A DNA stretch of 64,000 nt from Streptomyces sp. CG 926 (GCF_003148825.1 NZ_QGGZ01000002.1:186001-250000); one strand, 5' to 3'; counted from the stretch's first letter, positions 16,491-25,191 are shown. Notes: a model not told the origin generated them from the letters alone. A program made the numbers and translations.

Positions 16491-16958
16491 GATCGCGAAG
16501 TCCAGGTCCTTGCCCTTGAGCAGCGCCTGGACCTCCTGGAGGTCGTCACGGCTCTTGGAGCTGACACGCAGCTCCTCGCCCTGGACCTGGGCCTTGACGC
16601 CCTTGGGACCCTCGTCACGGATGATCTTCGCGACCTTCTTGGCGTTCTCCTGGGAGATGCCCTCCTCGATCGTGGCGAAGATCTTGTACTCCTTGCCGGA
16701 CAGCTGCGGCTCCCCGGCGTCCAGCGCCTTCAGCGAGATCCCGCGCTTGACCAGCTTGGTCTCGAAGACGTCGAGGACGGCCTTCACGCGCTCCTCGGAG
16801 TTCGCCTCCATCAGGATCTTCTCGCCGGACCAGGCGATCGTGGCGCCGGTGCCCTTGAAGTCGTAGCGCTGCGAGAGCTCCTTGGCGGCCTGGTTGAGGG
16901 CGTTGTCGACCTCCTGCCGCTCGACCTTCGAGACGATGTCGAAACTGGAGTCGGCCAT
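16470..16958 (-). CDS. yajQ: YajQ family cyclic-di-GMP/nucleotide-binding protein
   Basis: 162 residues matching YajQ/UPF0234 along the full length: N-terminus '[20 protein letters not shown]', 'SQRYDFKGT' and the C-terminal '[13 protein letters not shown]'. Family members bind nucleotides, in some species cyclic-di-GMP. ATG 16958 follows an AAGGAG site. The integrated element joins exactly inside the last codons, and the shared core restores the natural C-terminus, so the gene is intact. Its original terminator now lies left of the element. Confidence 0.95.
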   Translation of the reverse strand: MADSSFDIVSKVERQEVDNALNQAAKELSQRYDFKGTGATIAWSGEKILMEANSEERVKAVLDVFETKLVKRGISLKALDAGEPQLSGKEYKIFATIEEGISQENAKKVAKIIRDEGPKGVKAQVQGEELRVSSKSRDDLQEVQALLKGKDLDFAIQFVNYR

Positions 16959-17158
16959 GTGCTGTGGCTCCTTGAAGTCGGTTGTGATCACCCCGAAGGG
17001 CGCGGCCGGACATGCCCGGACCGCTCGGCAAAGCCTAGCCACCGCGCCCACCCGTGGCGCTGATCAATCCGGTGGTGAAGCACCCCCGGTCATCGGGTAT
17101 CGTTTACGTCGTTGCCAGGGAGCGCCGCCGCGAGGCGGAAAAAATGGCAGCAAATCTT

Positions 17159-17240
<82 letters not shown>

Positions 17241-17248
17241 CGCGAGTG

Positions 17249-17289
17249 GAACCCCCGTTCATCTGTGGAATCACAGTGAGCGGGGGTTC
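17249..17289 (+). terminator. Terminator after tRNA-Tyr
   Basis: GAACCCCCG pairs with CGGGGGTTC around an inner CTGTG/CACAG stem, followed by TTTCGTT. Confidence 0.75.
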
Positions 17290-17470
17290 TTTCGTTCCCG
17301 GCCACTCGACATTGCTCCGGGCAGATGAACCACTCACCTGACTGGGCCACAGCCCCGGCCCTGCCGGCGCTACGAGGAGGCCGCGCCCGGGTCGGATGGG
17401 CGGCGCGTGACGCACGCACCCCTCCCATCGCATCCCGCGGCAGCACGTGGCGCCGGCGGGTAAGGAAGCC

Positions 17471-18433
17471 ATGAACCTGAACCATCAGACGGCGACGATT
17501 CAACGGCCCCGGGGGCGTTCCCGGGTTCTGCTCGCCTCCATCGCCGCAGCGGCAGCCCTCACCGGCCAGCTGATCGCGTTGGCCCCGGCCGCATCGGCGG
17601 ACGGGCCGAAGCCGACGGGCCACCACAACGCGAAGCCCGCCGAAGGCAAGAAGCACGGGCACTCGGAACAGGCCAAGGACAAGAAGCACACGCCCCCGGT
17701 CGTCCACGGCCTGAGGCAGTTCACCTCGGACAACACCTTCACCCCGCCGCCGGGCGTCACGTCGGTGTTCGTCCAGGCGTGGGGCGCCGGCGGTGGCGGC
17801 GGCGGTGGCGGCGGGTCCGCGCGCAACAACGGCGGCGGTGGCGGCGGTGGCAACCCCAACAACCCCAACAACCCGAACAACGGAGGCGAGGCGGCCGCGG
17901 ACGCGGACGCTGCCTCCGCCGCCCGGAACAACACCGGTGGCCACGGAGGTGGCGGCGGTGGCGGCGGCTTCACCTGGTGCGTCATCCCGGTCACCCCGCT
18001 GACGGACTACGGGGTGGACGTCGGTACCGGGGGTGCCAACGGCCTCGGCGGCGCACCGGGTGCCAACGGCACCGCCGGCACCGCGGGCTCCACCACGTCG
18101 CTGACCGTGGCGTCGAGCAACACCGTCCTCATCACCGCCACCGGCGGCACCGGCGGCGGTGGCGGCGGCGCCGCGGACCGCGGTCCCGGCGAACCCGGCA
18201 CGCCCGGCCTGGGCGGCAGCGGCTCCTGCTCCTCGGGCGGCGTCAACCACCAGGGCTCCCCGGGCAACGCCGACGGCACCGGCGGTGGCACCGCCGACGG
18301 CATCGTCGAGCTCCCGGCGGGTGCGGCCTTCGGCGGCGACGGCGGCCGCGGCGGCGGCACCAACCGGGCCATCGGCAACTCCGGCTCCCGTGGCAAGGAC
18401 GGCGGAGACGGCTACGTAGTCATCTACTGGTAG
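17471..18433 (+). CDS. Secreted glycine-rich protein
   Basis: 320 residues. A signal peptide covers about residues 1-45 (Arg-rich start, 'VLLASIAAAAALTGQLIAL', then 'APAASA'). A short Lys/His linker follows, then 'FTPPPGVTSVFVQAWGAG' leading into long poly-Gly runs and Asn-Pro repeats, and the end is 'GDGYVVIYW'. The start motif and the terminal β-strand are typical of bacterial glycine-rich surface proteins and phage-tail-like Gly domains. It is probably exported to the cell wall or medium. ATG 17471 follows AAGGA. Function unknown. Confidence 0.8.
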   Translation: MNLNHQTATIQRPRGRSRVLLASIAAAAALTGQLIALAPAASADGPKPTGHHNAKPAEGKKHGHSEQAKDKKHTPPVVHGLRQFTSDNTFTPPPGVTSVFVQAWGAGGGGGGGGGSARNNGGGGGGGNPNNPNNPNNGGEAAADADAASAARNNTGGHGGGGGGGGFTWCVIPVTPLTDYGVDVGTGGANGLGGAPGANGTAGTAGSTTSLTVASSNTVLITATGGTGGGGGGAADRGPGEPGTPGLGGSGSCSSGGVNHQGSPGNADGTGGGTADGIVELPAGAAFGGDGGRGGGTNRAIGNSGSRGKDGGDGYVVIYW

Positions 18434-18460
18434 CCACACCCGCGCAGCACACACCGACCG

Positions 18461-18498
18461 GAAGCCCGTCCCGCCCGTGACCCGGACGGGCGGGCTTC
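18461..18498 (+). terminator. Hairpin after the glycine-rich protein gene
   Basis: GAAGCCCG at 18461-18468 pairs with CGGGCTTC at 18491-18498, with further GC pairing inside. No T tract. Confidence 0.5.
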
Positions 18499-18594
18499 CC
18501 GCCGTCGCCCGCTCGCGCGCGCACCCGCCCGCCCTCGTGCGCCGACGCGCCGATCACGGCCGCAACGTCGGCGGCTCCTGTTCGTTCACCGGGG

Positions 18595-19035
18595 GTGAAA
18601 TGGACATCTGACACGCGCGGGAAGGTCGGTGGCGGGGTGCTCATGGCCCTGCTCGGCGCAGGGATTCCGGCTCTGGTGGGAGCGGCTCTCCACACGGACG
18701 TCGGGCAGCCCTACCAGGAGACCCGCCTCTACTTCGGCACCCAGCGGGCCGACGGCCGCGACCCGGTCGAGGAACGCGAGTTCATGCGGTTCCTGGACCT
18801 GGAGATCACCCCCGCCTTCCCCGAGGGGCTGACCCTCCACGACGGGTACGGCCAGTGGCGCGGCCAGGACGGCAAGACCGTCCGCGAGACCTCGTACGAG
18901 GTGGTCCTCCTCTACCCGGAGAAGGAGGCCGACGAGCGCAGCACGCGCATCGAGCGGATCCGGCAGGCGTACGAGGACCGGTACCAGCAGGACTCCGTCG
19001 GCCGGTCCGACGACAAGATCAGCGCCGGGTTCTGA
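18595..19035 (+). CDS. DUF3574 family protein, probably exported or membrane-anchored
   Basis: 146 residues. A single hydrophobic segment near the N-terminus ('GGGVLMALLGAGIPALVGAA') suggests a signal or anchor. The rest matches DUF3574 ('LYFGTQRADG', 'FLDLEITPAFPEGLTLHDG', 'YGQWRGQDG'). The family is small, secreted and of unknown function. GTG 18595 is used; no strong ribosome binding site decides it. Confidence 0.75.
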   Translation: MKWTSDTRGKVGGGVLMALLGAGIPALVGAALHTDVGQPYQETRLYFGTQRADGRDPVEEREFMRFLDLEITPAFPEGLTLHDGYGQWRGQDGKTVRETSYEVVLLYPEKEADERSTRIERIRQAYEDRYQQDSVGRSDDKISAGF

Positions 19036-19069
19036 ACCACCGGGCCGCCGGACTGCCCGGGCCGCGGCC

Positions 19070-19726
19070 TCAGTTGCCCGCCACGTCCTTCACGGCCACC
19101 TGTACCGGCGTGGAACCGGAGACCAGTTCCAGGGTCAGGCCCGCCGTCGCCGGGGTCTCGACCAGTTCGGCCAGCACCGCCGCCACGTCGTCGCGCGGGA
19201 CGGCCCCTCGGCCCGTCCGCACCTCCAGACGGACCAGGCCCGTCCCGGCGTCGTCGATCAGCGAACCGGGTCGCAGGACCGTCCACTCCAGGCCCAGCCG
19301 GGTCCGTACGTGGTCATCGGCCTCGCCCTTGGCCCGCAGGTACGCGTCGAAGACCTCATCGCCCCCGTGATGCGCGTCCGCTCCCATCGAAGAGACCATC
19401 AGGAAACGCCGCACGCGGGCGCGTTCGGCGGCGTCGGCGAACAGCACCGCCGCGCCCCGGTCCACGGTGTCCTTCCGCCCGATCCCGCTGCCGGGGCCCG
19501 CACCGGCCGCGAACACCGCCACGTCCGCACCCTGAAGAATTCCCGCCACATGCTCCACCGAGGCCGATTCCAGATCGCAGAGCACCGGCTCGGCGCCCGC
19601 CTGCCTCAGGGCGTCGCCCTGCGCCGGATCGCGGACGATGCCCGCGACCTCGTACCCACGCGCGGCGAGCAGGCGCTCCAGCCGCAGCGCGATCTGACCG
19701 TGTCCACCCGCGATGACGATGCGCAT
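19070..19726 (-). CDS. NAD(P)-binding atypical SDR (NmrA/YhfK-like)
   Basis: 218 residues with an N-terminal Rossmann motif 'MRIVIAGGHGQIALRL', an Asp-rich second strand region and 'RRFLMVSSMGAD' in the position of the SDR serine. 'WTVLRPGSLIDD' is typical of the atypical SDR group. It is probably a flavin- or quinone-type reductase or an NAD(P)H sensor; the usual YxxxK is not clear ('DAYLRAKGEAD' gives a Y-x3-K-like match). It is followed on the same strand side by the convergent DUF3574 gene. Confidence 0.8.
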   Translation of the reverse strand: MRIVIAGGHGQIALRLERLLAARGYEVAGIVRDPAQGDALRQAGAEPVLCDLESASVEHVAGILQGADVAVFAAGAGPGSGIGRKDTVDRGAAVLFADAAERARVRRFLMVSSMGADAHHGGDEVFDAYLRAKGEADDHVRTRLGLEWTVLRPGSLIDDAGTGLVRLEVRTGRGAVPRDDVAAVLAELVETPATAGLTLELVSGSTPVQVAVKDVAGN

Positions 19727-19779
19727 GACCCGACCGTACGACGAGCGGGGCGCCGACGCCCGCGAGCGGACGGCGAACT

Positions 19780-21054
19780 TCAGGGCCCCGACTCCGTACG
19801 GCCCTGCCGGGGCAGGTCCAGGGCCACCGCGACGGCGGAGTCGCAGTACTCCCGTACGGCACTCGTACGGGCTACGACGCGCCCGCGGTGGATCACGATC
19901 CGGCTGTAGGCGAGGGACAACACGCCCGCGATCCGGTCGCCGCGAACGGCGAGCAGCTCCGCCGGGAAACCGGCCTCCACCCGGACCTCGGGCAGGCCCA
20001 TGGCCTCGCGGGCGCAGCCGCTGACGGACTCGTAGGCCTCACCCGCCCGGAGCCCTCCCTGGGAGGCCAGCAGATACGCGGCCTCCAGCGGGTCCCCGCG
20101 GCCGACGGGGTTCCCGGCGTCGCGCAGCGCCCCGCTGCCGGCCGCTACGCGCACACCGGCGGCCCGCAGCAGCCGCACCGGCGCGGTGCGCAGGCCGCGG
20201 CGTTCCAGGGCCGCGCAGTCGCCCTGGGGCAGGCAGGTGACCCGCACGCCGGCCGCGGCCAGTTGGTCGGCGGCGCGGGCGGCCGCGTCCAGCGGGAGCC
20301 GGGCCAGGCCGCCGCAGGGGCCGATGGTCACTCCCGGGCGCAGCCCGCCGGCCATCGCCGCGAGCCGGGCGAGGCGGCCCGGATCGTCACCGTCCGTGTG
20401 CAGGTCCACGGGGCAGCCGTGCTCGCCGGCGAGTTCGAGGACGGCCTCGAGGAAGCCCGTCGGGTCCGGGTCCAGGTCCGGGCAGCCGCCGATCACGGAC
20501 GCGCCCATCTTGACCGCGTCCCGCAGCATGGCCAGCCCGTCCGCGCCGGCCACCCCGGTCAACAGTCGGGGGACGGCCACGGCGGTGAGGTCGGCGAGCC
20601 CGCGCAGGGAGCGACGGGCCTGGAGCACGGCTTCCATGGGGCCGAGACCGTGCACGTCGCCGATGCGGACGTGGGAGCGGACGGCGGTGGCGCCGTGGCC
20701 GAGCTGGAGCAGGGCGGCTTCGGTGGCCCGGCGCTGGACCTCGTCCGGGGTGTAGGAGACGGGCCCGTCGGCATCGGCCGTCAGCGCGGTGTCCCCGTGG
20801 GCGTGCGGCTCGGCGGGGGCGGGGAGCAGCAGGTAGCCGGTCAGGTCCACCCGGGACAGCGCGGGGGCGGGGAGGCTGCCCGTGGTGCCTACGGCCTGGA
20901 TCCGGCCGCCGCCGAGGCGGACGTCGACGGTGCGGCCGTCGGTGAGGCGGGCCCCGGTGAGCAGCAGGGTGGTGGCCTCGGCTGCGGCCGCGTCGCCGTC
21001 TCCGTTTCCGCTGCGGCGCGATCGGAACGGCTGCTGCGGCTGGCTGTCGGACAT
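19780..21054 (-). CDS. Amidohydrolase-superfamily protein, cytosine deaminase-like, with altered metal ligands
   Basis: 424 residues of a cytosine deaminase-like TIM barrel. The first metal motif HxH is kept ('PAEPHAHGD') and a third histidine is present ('VDLHTDGDD'). However, the glutamate expected after it is absent, the next histidine region reads 'IGPCGGLARLPLD', and the terminal aspartate motif reads 'AAGSGALRDAGNP' instead of GSD. It may be a non-catalytic or changed enzyme. ATG 21054 is used, with a low-complexity N-terminal ~30 residues. It diverges from the tRNA-Thr/rpmG side. Confidence 0.75.
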   Translation of the reverse strand: MSDSQPQQPFRSRRSGNGDGDAAAAEATTLLLTGARLTDGRTVDVRLGGGRIQAVGTTGSLPAPALSRVDLTGYLLLPAPAEPHAHGDTALTADADGPVSYTPDEVQRRATEAALLQLGHGATAVRSHVRIGDVHGLGPMEAVLQARRSLRGLADLTAVAVPRLLTGVAGADGLAMLRDAVKMGASVIGGCPDLDPDPTGFLEAVLELAGEHGCPVDLHTDGDDPGRLARLAAMAGGLRPGVTIGPCGGLARLPLDAAARAADQLAAAGVRVTCLPQGDCAALERRGLRTAPVRLLRAAGVRVAAGSGALRDAGNPVGRGDPLEAAYLLASQGGLRAGEAYESVSGCAREAMGLPEVRVEAGFPAELLAVRGDRIAGVLSLAYSRIVIHRGRVVARTSAVREYCDSAVAVALDLPRQGRTESGP

Positions 21055-21356
21055 CGCGCTCCTGCGGTGGCTCGGGCGGTTCCTGGAGCCGTGGCCCGCG
21101 GCCCAAGATCACGCAGCGTGCTCCGAGCCTAGGGCGCGGGGCAGCCCGCTTCGCGGAAGAGCGCAATAGTCGTACCGGTGTGGTGCCACGCGCCGGAGCG
21201 CCCGTACGTGCGCCCCGACGGGCTCCGAGGCTGCGATCTGTCACGACCGCAGTGTGAGCCCGACCACAATCTGCCCGAGAAGTGGGTCGGAAGTGATCCA
21301 TGGGTTGATCGACAGCGGGTCGCGAACCCCCTCGGAGCCCTGTCCCCGCAAAGGAT

Positions 21357-21386
21357 TTGGGCGATCGGCAGGCAACCGTGTAATGT
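21357..21386 (+). promoter_or_regulatory. Promoter of tRNA-Thr and downstream genes
   Basis: TTGGGC at 21357-21362 and TAATGT at 21381-21386 are 18 bases apart, ending 11 bases before the tRNA. The rest of the 343-base gap (21055-21397) shows nothing else I can assign. Confidence 0.6.
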
Positions 21387-21397
21387 CTTCATCGCTC

Positions 21398-21470
21398 GCC
21401 CCAATAGCTCAGTCGGTAGAGCGTCTCCATGGTAAGGAGAAGGTCTGCGGTTCGATTCCGCATTGGGGCT
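21398..21470 (+). tRNA. tRNA-Thr (GGT)
   Basis: 73 bases with acceptor stem GCCCCAA/TTGGGGC, D arm GCTC…GAGC, anticodon loop ATGGTAA (anticodon GGT) and T loop TTCGATT. Discriminator T, no encoded CCA. Confidence 0.97.
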
Positions 21471-21518
21471 CTGGTGAGAGAGGTTCCCCGCCCTCGGGTG
21501 GGGAGCTGATCACATCAA

Positions 21519-21591
21519 AGCGGCGTAGCTCAGTCGGTAGAGCAAGCGGCTCATAATCGCTGTGTCACCGGTTCAAGTCCGGTCGCCGCTA
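21519..21591 (+). tRNA. tRNA-Met (CAT), elongator type
   Basis: 73 bases with acceptor stem AGCGGCG/CGCCGCT, anticodon loop CTCATAA (CAT) and T loop TTCAAGT. The first acceptor pair is A-T rather than the initiator mismatch, so this is an elongator tRNA. Confidence 0.96.
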
Positions 21592-21679
21592 CACACAGTA
21601 GCCGATTGCGGGGTCGGTCTCCCGGTCGGCTACTCTTGTATGCGTTCATCCGTCCCAATTTCCGTCAAGGAGCACTCAC

Positions 21680-21844
21680 GTGGCTGCCACCGACGTCCGC
21701 CCGAAGATCACGCTGGCCTGCGTGGAGTGCAAGGAGCGGAACTACATCACCAAGAAGAACCGGCGTAACAACCCGGACCGTCTTGAGATGAAGAAGCACT
21801 GCCCGCGCTGCAACTCGCACACCGCGCACCGCGAGACCCGCTGA
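21680..21844 (+). CDS. rpmG: 50S ribosomal protein L33, zinc-ribbon form
   Basis: 54 residues starting at GTG 21680 behind AAGGAG. The sequence is L33 ('[20 protein letters not shown]', '[16 protein letters not shown]') and keeps two CxxC pairs, so this is the zinc-binding (C+) form. Streptomyces often have a second, zinc-free copy elsewhere under zinc control. It follows tRNA-Thr and tRNA-Met and precedes the two dehydratase genes, as in other streptomycetes. Confidence 0.97.
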
Positions 21845-21980
21845 CCCCAGCGAAGTCTCGAATAACAGGCACAGTCATGAGGTCGTCCCCTTCATTGGGG
21901 GCGGCCTTATGTCGTTTCCGTGCCCGTTCCTGTCTTTGTTCTTGCGTCATTCGTGTCCCTTCAACAGGAGGTAGTGAGTC

Positions 21981-22433
21981 ATGGCTCTCGACCAGTCCTT
22001 CGTGGGGCGGAGCTACCCGCCCACCGATCCGTACGAGGTCGGCCGGGAGAAGATCCGCGAATTCGCGGCTGCGGTGGGTGACACCAATCCCGTCTACAGC
22101 GATCCCGAAGCCGCGAAGTCGTACGGCTACCCCGATGTGATCGCGCCCCCGACTTTTGTGTTCGCGATCACCTTCAAGGCCGCCGGCCAGGTCGTCGAGG
22201 ACCCGCAGTTGGGACTGGACTACAGCCGCGTCGTGCACGGTGACCAGAAGTTCGCGTACACCCGCCCGGTGCGCGCCGGTGACCGCCTGTCGGTGACCTC
22301 CACCATCGAGTCCGTGAAGTCGCTCGCGGGCAATGACGTCATCGACATCCGCGGCGAGGTCCATGACGAGACCGGCGAGCACGTGGTGACGGCCTGGACG
22401 AAGCTCGTCTCCCGCGCCCCCGAGGAGGCCTGA
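21981..22433 (+). CDS. MaoC-like dehydratase subunit (HadA-like)
   Basis: 150 residues of a single hot-dog domain. 'YEVGREKIREFAAAVGD' and 'GYPDVIAPPTFVFAI' match the actinobacterial UPF0336/HadA group. The catalytic hydratase pair is missing: the loop reads 'DTNPVYSDPEA' without histidine. In mycobacteria HadA is the substrate-binding partner of catalytic HadB. ATG 21981 follows an AGGAGG site. It is paired with the next gene one base away. Confidence 0.85.
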   Translation: MALDQSFVGRSYPPTDPYEVGREKIREFAAAVGDTNPVYSDPEAAKSYGYPDVIAPPTFVFAITFKAAGQVVEDPQLGLDYSRVVHGDQKFAYTRPVRAGDRLSVTSTIESVKSLAGNDVIDIRGEVHDETGEHVVTAWTKLVSRAPEEA

Positions 22434-22434
22434 C

Positions 22435-22863
22435 ATGGCAGCACAGATCCAGTACGCCGACGTCGAGGTCGGCACCGAGCTGCCGGCGGCGTCCTTCCCC
22501 GTGACGCGCGCCACGCTCGTCCAGTACGCGGGCGCCTCGGGCGACTTCAACCCGATCCACTGGAACGAGAAGTTCGCCAAGAAGGTGGGACTGCCGGACG
22601 TGATCGCGCACGGCATGTTCACCATGGCCGAGGCGATCCGCGTGGTCACCGACTGGGTCGGCGACCCGGGCGCGGTGGTCGAGTACGGCGTGCGCTTCAC
22701 CAGGCCGGTCGTGGTTCCCAACGACGACCAGGGCGGGCTGATCGAGGTCACCGCGAAGGTCGCCGCGAAGCTGGACGACAACCGCGTCCGCGTCGACCTG
22801 ACGGCCATGAGCGCGGGCCAGAAGGTCCTGGGCATGTCCCGCGCGGTGGTCGAACTGGCCTGA
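22435..22863 (+). CDS. MaoC-like 3-hydroxyacyl dehydratase, catalytic subunit (HadB-like)
   Basis: 142 residues, hot-dog fold, with the complete hydratase motif 'SGDFNPIHWNEKFAKKVG' followed by 'LPDVIAHGMFTM' (catalytic Asp and His). It probably dehydrates 3-hydroxyacyl thioesters as a heterodimer with the preceding protein. The start ATG is one base after the previous stop, with GAGGAGG as ribosome binding site inside the upstream gene, so expression is coupled. Confidence 0.88.
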   Translation: MAAQIQYADVEVGTELPAASFPVTRATLVQYAGASGDFNPIHWNEKFAKKVGLPDVIAHGMFTMAEAIRVVTDWVGDPGAVVEYGVRFTRPVVVPNDDQGGLIEVTAKVAAKLDDNRVRVDLTAMSAGQKVLGMSRAVVELA

Positions 22864-22872
22864 GCCGACGGC

Positions 22873-22930
22873 ACGCAACGGGAAGGGGCGGGAGGCCCGG
22901 TTCGGCGCCTCCCGCCCCTTCCCGTTGCGT
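22873..22930 (+). terminator. Strong terminator hairpin after the dehydratase pair
   Basis: A perfect 24-bp stem (22873-22896 with 22907-22930) and a 10-base loop lie just after the stop codon. It is exceptionally long and lacks a T tract. Confidence 0.8.
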
Positions 22931-23377
22931 GGGGGGGATGGGGCGGCTGGGCGGGCAGGTGGCAGGCGGGCGCCCGGGCGGCTGGGCGGCCGCGGGGGAC
23001 GGCTGACCGGGGCCGTGAAGGTGGGCGGTGGCTTCGGGGTGCGGGATCTGCTCGGGCGGCATCAGTGATGGGTATGGGGGTTTCCCGTCAGTCTCATCGT
23101 CTCTCCGTGTCGGGCCGGCCCCTCAAGGGCGCTCCTCCTTCGTCGTCGCGTCGCTTCGCGATGGCCTGCGGCCACCCTTGACCGACCGTCCCGCCCCGGA
23201 CATACGAAGACTGTCGGGAAGCCCCCAAAAGAACGAGCCGGTCGAAGGTCTGAGGGGCGGGGACATCACAGAAGCCCAGGCCCGGTCCCGGTGGGGCGAT
23301 CCCGAGACGAGGCCATGACAGCCGCTGGCCGGGTCGGGGGAAGCGCCCCCATTCGCTGCGCGCTGCTCATGTCTCAG

Positions 23378-23568
23378 CGTCCGACGACCGTCCGTGGCTG
23401 GACATAAGCCGCCCACCTCGTACGTACGTCTCTCTGGCGGCGTCCGGCGGCTGTCTGTGGTTGGGCATAGGCCGCCCACCTCGCACGCGCTTCTCCCTGG
23501 CGGCGTCCGACGGTCGTCCGTGGCCGGCCATGAGCCGCCTCAGATCGCTACGCGCTTCAGCCGCACGG
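23378..23568 (+). repeat. Left array of three 63-65-bp repeats
   Basis: Units start at 23378, 23441 and 23504 with CGTCCGRCGR, continue with a GTGG…GGCAT…GCCGCC core and then diverge. A fourth degenerate unit may begin at 23569. Confidence 0.8.
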
Positions 23569-23818
23569 CGACCGACGGCCGGTTCCGCCGAGAGGGGCGG
23601 GCGGCCGATGGCTCGTCCATTCGGTCGTGGGACCGGGTCAGCGCCTGCACGACACCACAAACCCGCGCCCAAACAGGGGTAATTGGGGCCAATCGCCAGC
23701 CTTCCGGACCGCCCACCCGGGCTGACCCGCATCCACCACGAAATAGCCGCAGTCCCACGCCTTTTCGCCCCGGACGAGGGCCGGACGCCTCATCGATGGG
23801 GAGCATCCGACGGTCCGG

Positions 23819-24043
23819 GGCGGCCTGCGCCCGGCCACAGACGGTCGTCGGACGCCGTCTTGGAGAAGTGCGGGGTGGTCGGCGGCTTGTGTTCGGTGCC
23901 GGCCGGTCGTCGGGCGCGTGTCCAGCGTCGGATCGAGGTCGTGGGTGGCCTGTGCCCGGCCATGGACGGTTGTCGGACGCCGTGAGCGAGGAGCGCCGGC
24001 GTCGTGGGCGGCTCATGTCCAGCCACAGACGGTCGTCGGACGC
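23819..24043 (-). repeat. Right array of four 62-63-bp repeats in inverted orientation
   Basis: Units start at 23819, 23881, 23944 and 24007 and are reverse-complement relatives of the left array (GGCGGC…CCGGCCA…GGTCGTCGGACG). Confidence 0.8.
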
Positions 24044-24425
24044 CGAGACGTGCGGAGCGCATAGCGAGTTGGCGCGCCTCACCCGACCGGGGCCCGGGTC
24101 CGGACGATCCCGAGACGGGATCGTCGCCCACGCCCGACAGGGACGGGGCGTCTCCGACCACCCCGTCCCTGTCTCTTGTCCTCCCGGCTCGTTCTTTTGG
24201 GGGCTTCCCGACAGTCTTCGTATGTCCGGGGCGGGACGGTCGGTCAAGGGTGGAGCGCAGCGACATCGCGAAGCGACGCGACCGAAGGGAGCGCCCTTGA
24301 GGGACCGGCCCGACACGGAGAGACGATGAGACTGACGGGAAACCCCCATACCCATCACTGATGCCGCCCGAGCAGATCCCGCACCCCGTAGCCACCGCCC
24401 CGCTTCACGGCCCCGCGGCCCCGCG

Positions 24426-24439
24426 CCCCCCCCCCCCCC
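24426..24439. repeat. 14-base poly-C tract
   Basis: An uninterrupted run of 14 C lies just outside the palindrome's right arm and about 135 bases before the TetR gene. Confidence 0.9.
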
Positions 24440-24538
24440 GAAGCCCCCGCCCGGCGGTCTCCGCGCGTTCCGGCGTCGCCGTCCAGCTCCTACGGCCCCC
24501 GCCCCGGCCCGACCCCGGGCCCGGCCCCGGCGCCCCCC

Positions 24539-24568
24539 TTGACTTAGTTAGTGATTGAGCACTAACTT
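24539..24568 (+). promoter_or_regulatory. TetR-gene promoter with operator
   Basis: TTGACT (24539-24544) and TAACTT (24563-24568) are 18 bases apart and end six bases before the ATG, so the mRNA is probably leaderless. The inverted repeat AGTTAGTG-N6-CACTAACT (24546-24567) fills the promoter, as expected for autorepression. Confidence 0.75.
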
Positions 24569-24574
24569 TGTCTT

Positions 24575-25144
24575 ATGGTCAGGATGAGCGCAGACGAGCG
24601 GCGTGAGAGTGTCATTCGGGCGGCGATGCACGAGTTCGCCCGGGGTGGCTACTACGGGACGTCCACCGAGGCGATCGCCAGGCGGGTGGGTGTTTCGCAG
24701 CCGTACCTCTTCCGGCTCTTCCCCAACAAGCAGGCGATCTTCCTGGCCGCCTCCGAGCGTTGCCTGAGGGACACACGTGAGGTCTTCGCCGCCGCGGTCG
24801 AAGGCCTGCGCGGGGAAGAGGCGCAGCAGGCCATGGCCAACGCGTACACGCAGCTGATCATCGAGGATCCCGACAAGCTCCAGATGCAGCTCCAGATGTA
24901 CGTCACCGTGGCCGCCGCCGAGGCGGCCGGGGATCACGAGCTCGGCGAGCTGGTCCGCAAGGGCTGGATGGAGCTCTGGGACACCGTGCACGTGCCGCTC
25001 GGCGCGGACGCGGGGGAGACGACGACCTTCATGGCGTACGGGATGCTCATCAACACCCTTGCCGCCATGGGGTTCCCGCCCGAACATCGGGTCTGGCAGG
25101 GTTTCTACCCCGACGCCGGGGTCAAGGGTCGCCTGGAGAAGTGA
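24575..25144 (+). CDS. TetR-family transcriptional regulator
   Basis: 189 residues. The N-terminal DNA-binding domain is typical ('RRESVIRAAMHEFARGGYYG', then 'TSTEAIARRVGVSQPYLFRL', 'FPNKQAIF'), and the remainder is a helical ligand domain. ATG 24575 is taken because the promoter −10 box ends just six bases before it. Two matching operators, at its own promoter and before the exporter gene 87 bases downstream, indicate that it represses itself and the pump until a drug-like ligand binds. Confidence 0.93.
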   Translation: MVRMSADERRESVIRAAMHEFARGGYYGTSTEAIARRVGVSQPYLFRLFPNKQAIFLAASERCLRDTREVFAAAVEGLRGEEAQQAMANAYTQLIIEDPDKLQMQLQMYVTVAAAEAAGDHELGELVRKGWMELWDTVHVPLGADAGETTTFMAYGMLINTLAAMGFPPEHRVWQGFYPDAGVKGRLEK

Positions 25145-25191
25145 GTGAACTCCGTGCCGGCCGTCCGGCGCGGTTTCGCATGATCAGTGAA

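Larger units (their letters stand above)
23009..24414. repeat. 1.4-kb imperfect palindrome with ~230-bp arms, no gene
   Basis: The left arm 23009-23241 is repeated in inverted orientation at 24184-24414. The outer ~115 bases are nearly identical, with small differences and short indels further in. Between the arms, weaker inverted similarity continues into two opposed arrays of 63-bp repeats. Open frames exist on both strands but they mirror each other and follow the repeats, so I do not call a gene. The unit may be a MITE-like or other non-coding mobile repeat. Confidence 0.85.

Noticed and set aside
17471..18433. PE_PGRS-type mycobacterial protein
   Set aside because: The Gly-rich runs resemble it, but there is no PE domain and a standard signal peptide is present.
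23378..24043. CRISPR array
   Set aside because: The 63-bp units are contiguous and diverge along their whole length; there are no constant repeats with unique spacers and no cas genes.
23394..24395. Open frames of 200-310 codons on both strands within the palindrome
   Set aside because: They mirror each other across the inverted repeats, are rich in Arg/Pro/Ser and lack starts with ribosome binding sites. I treat the region as repeat DNA.
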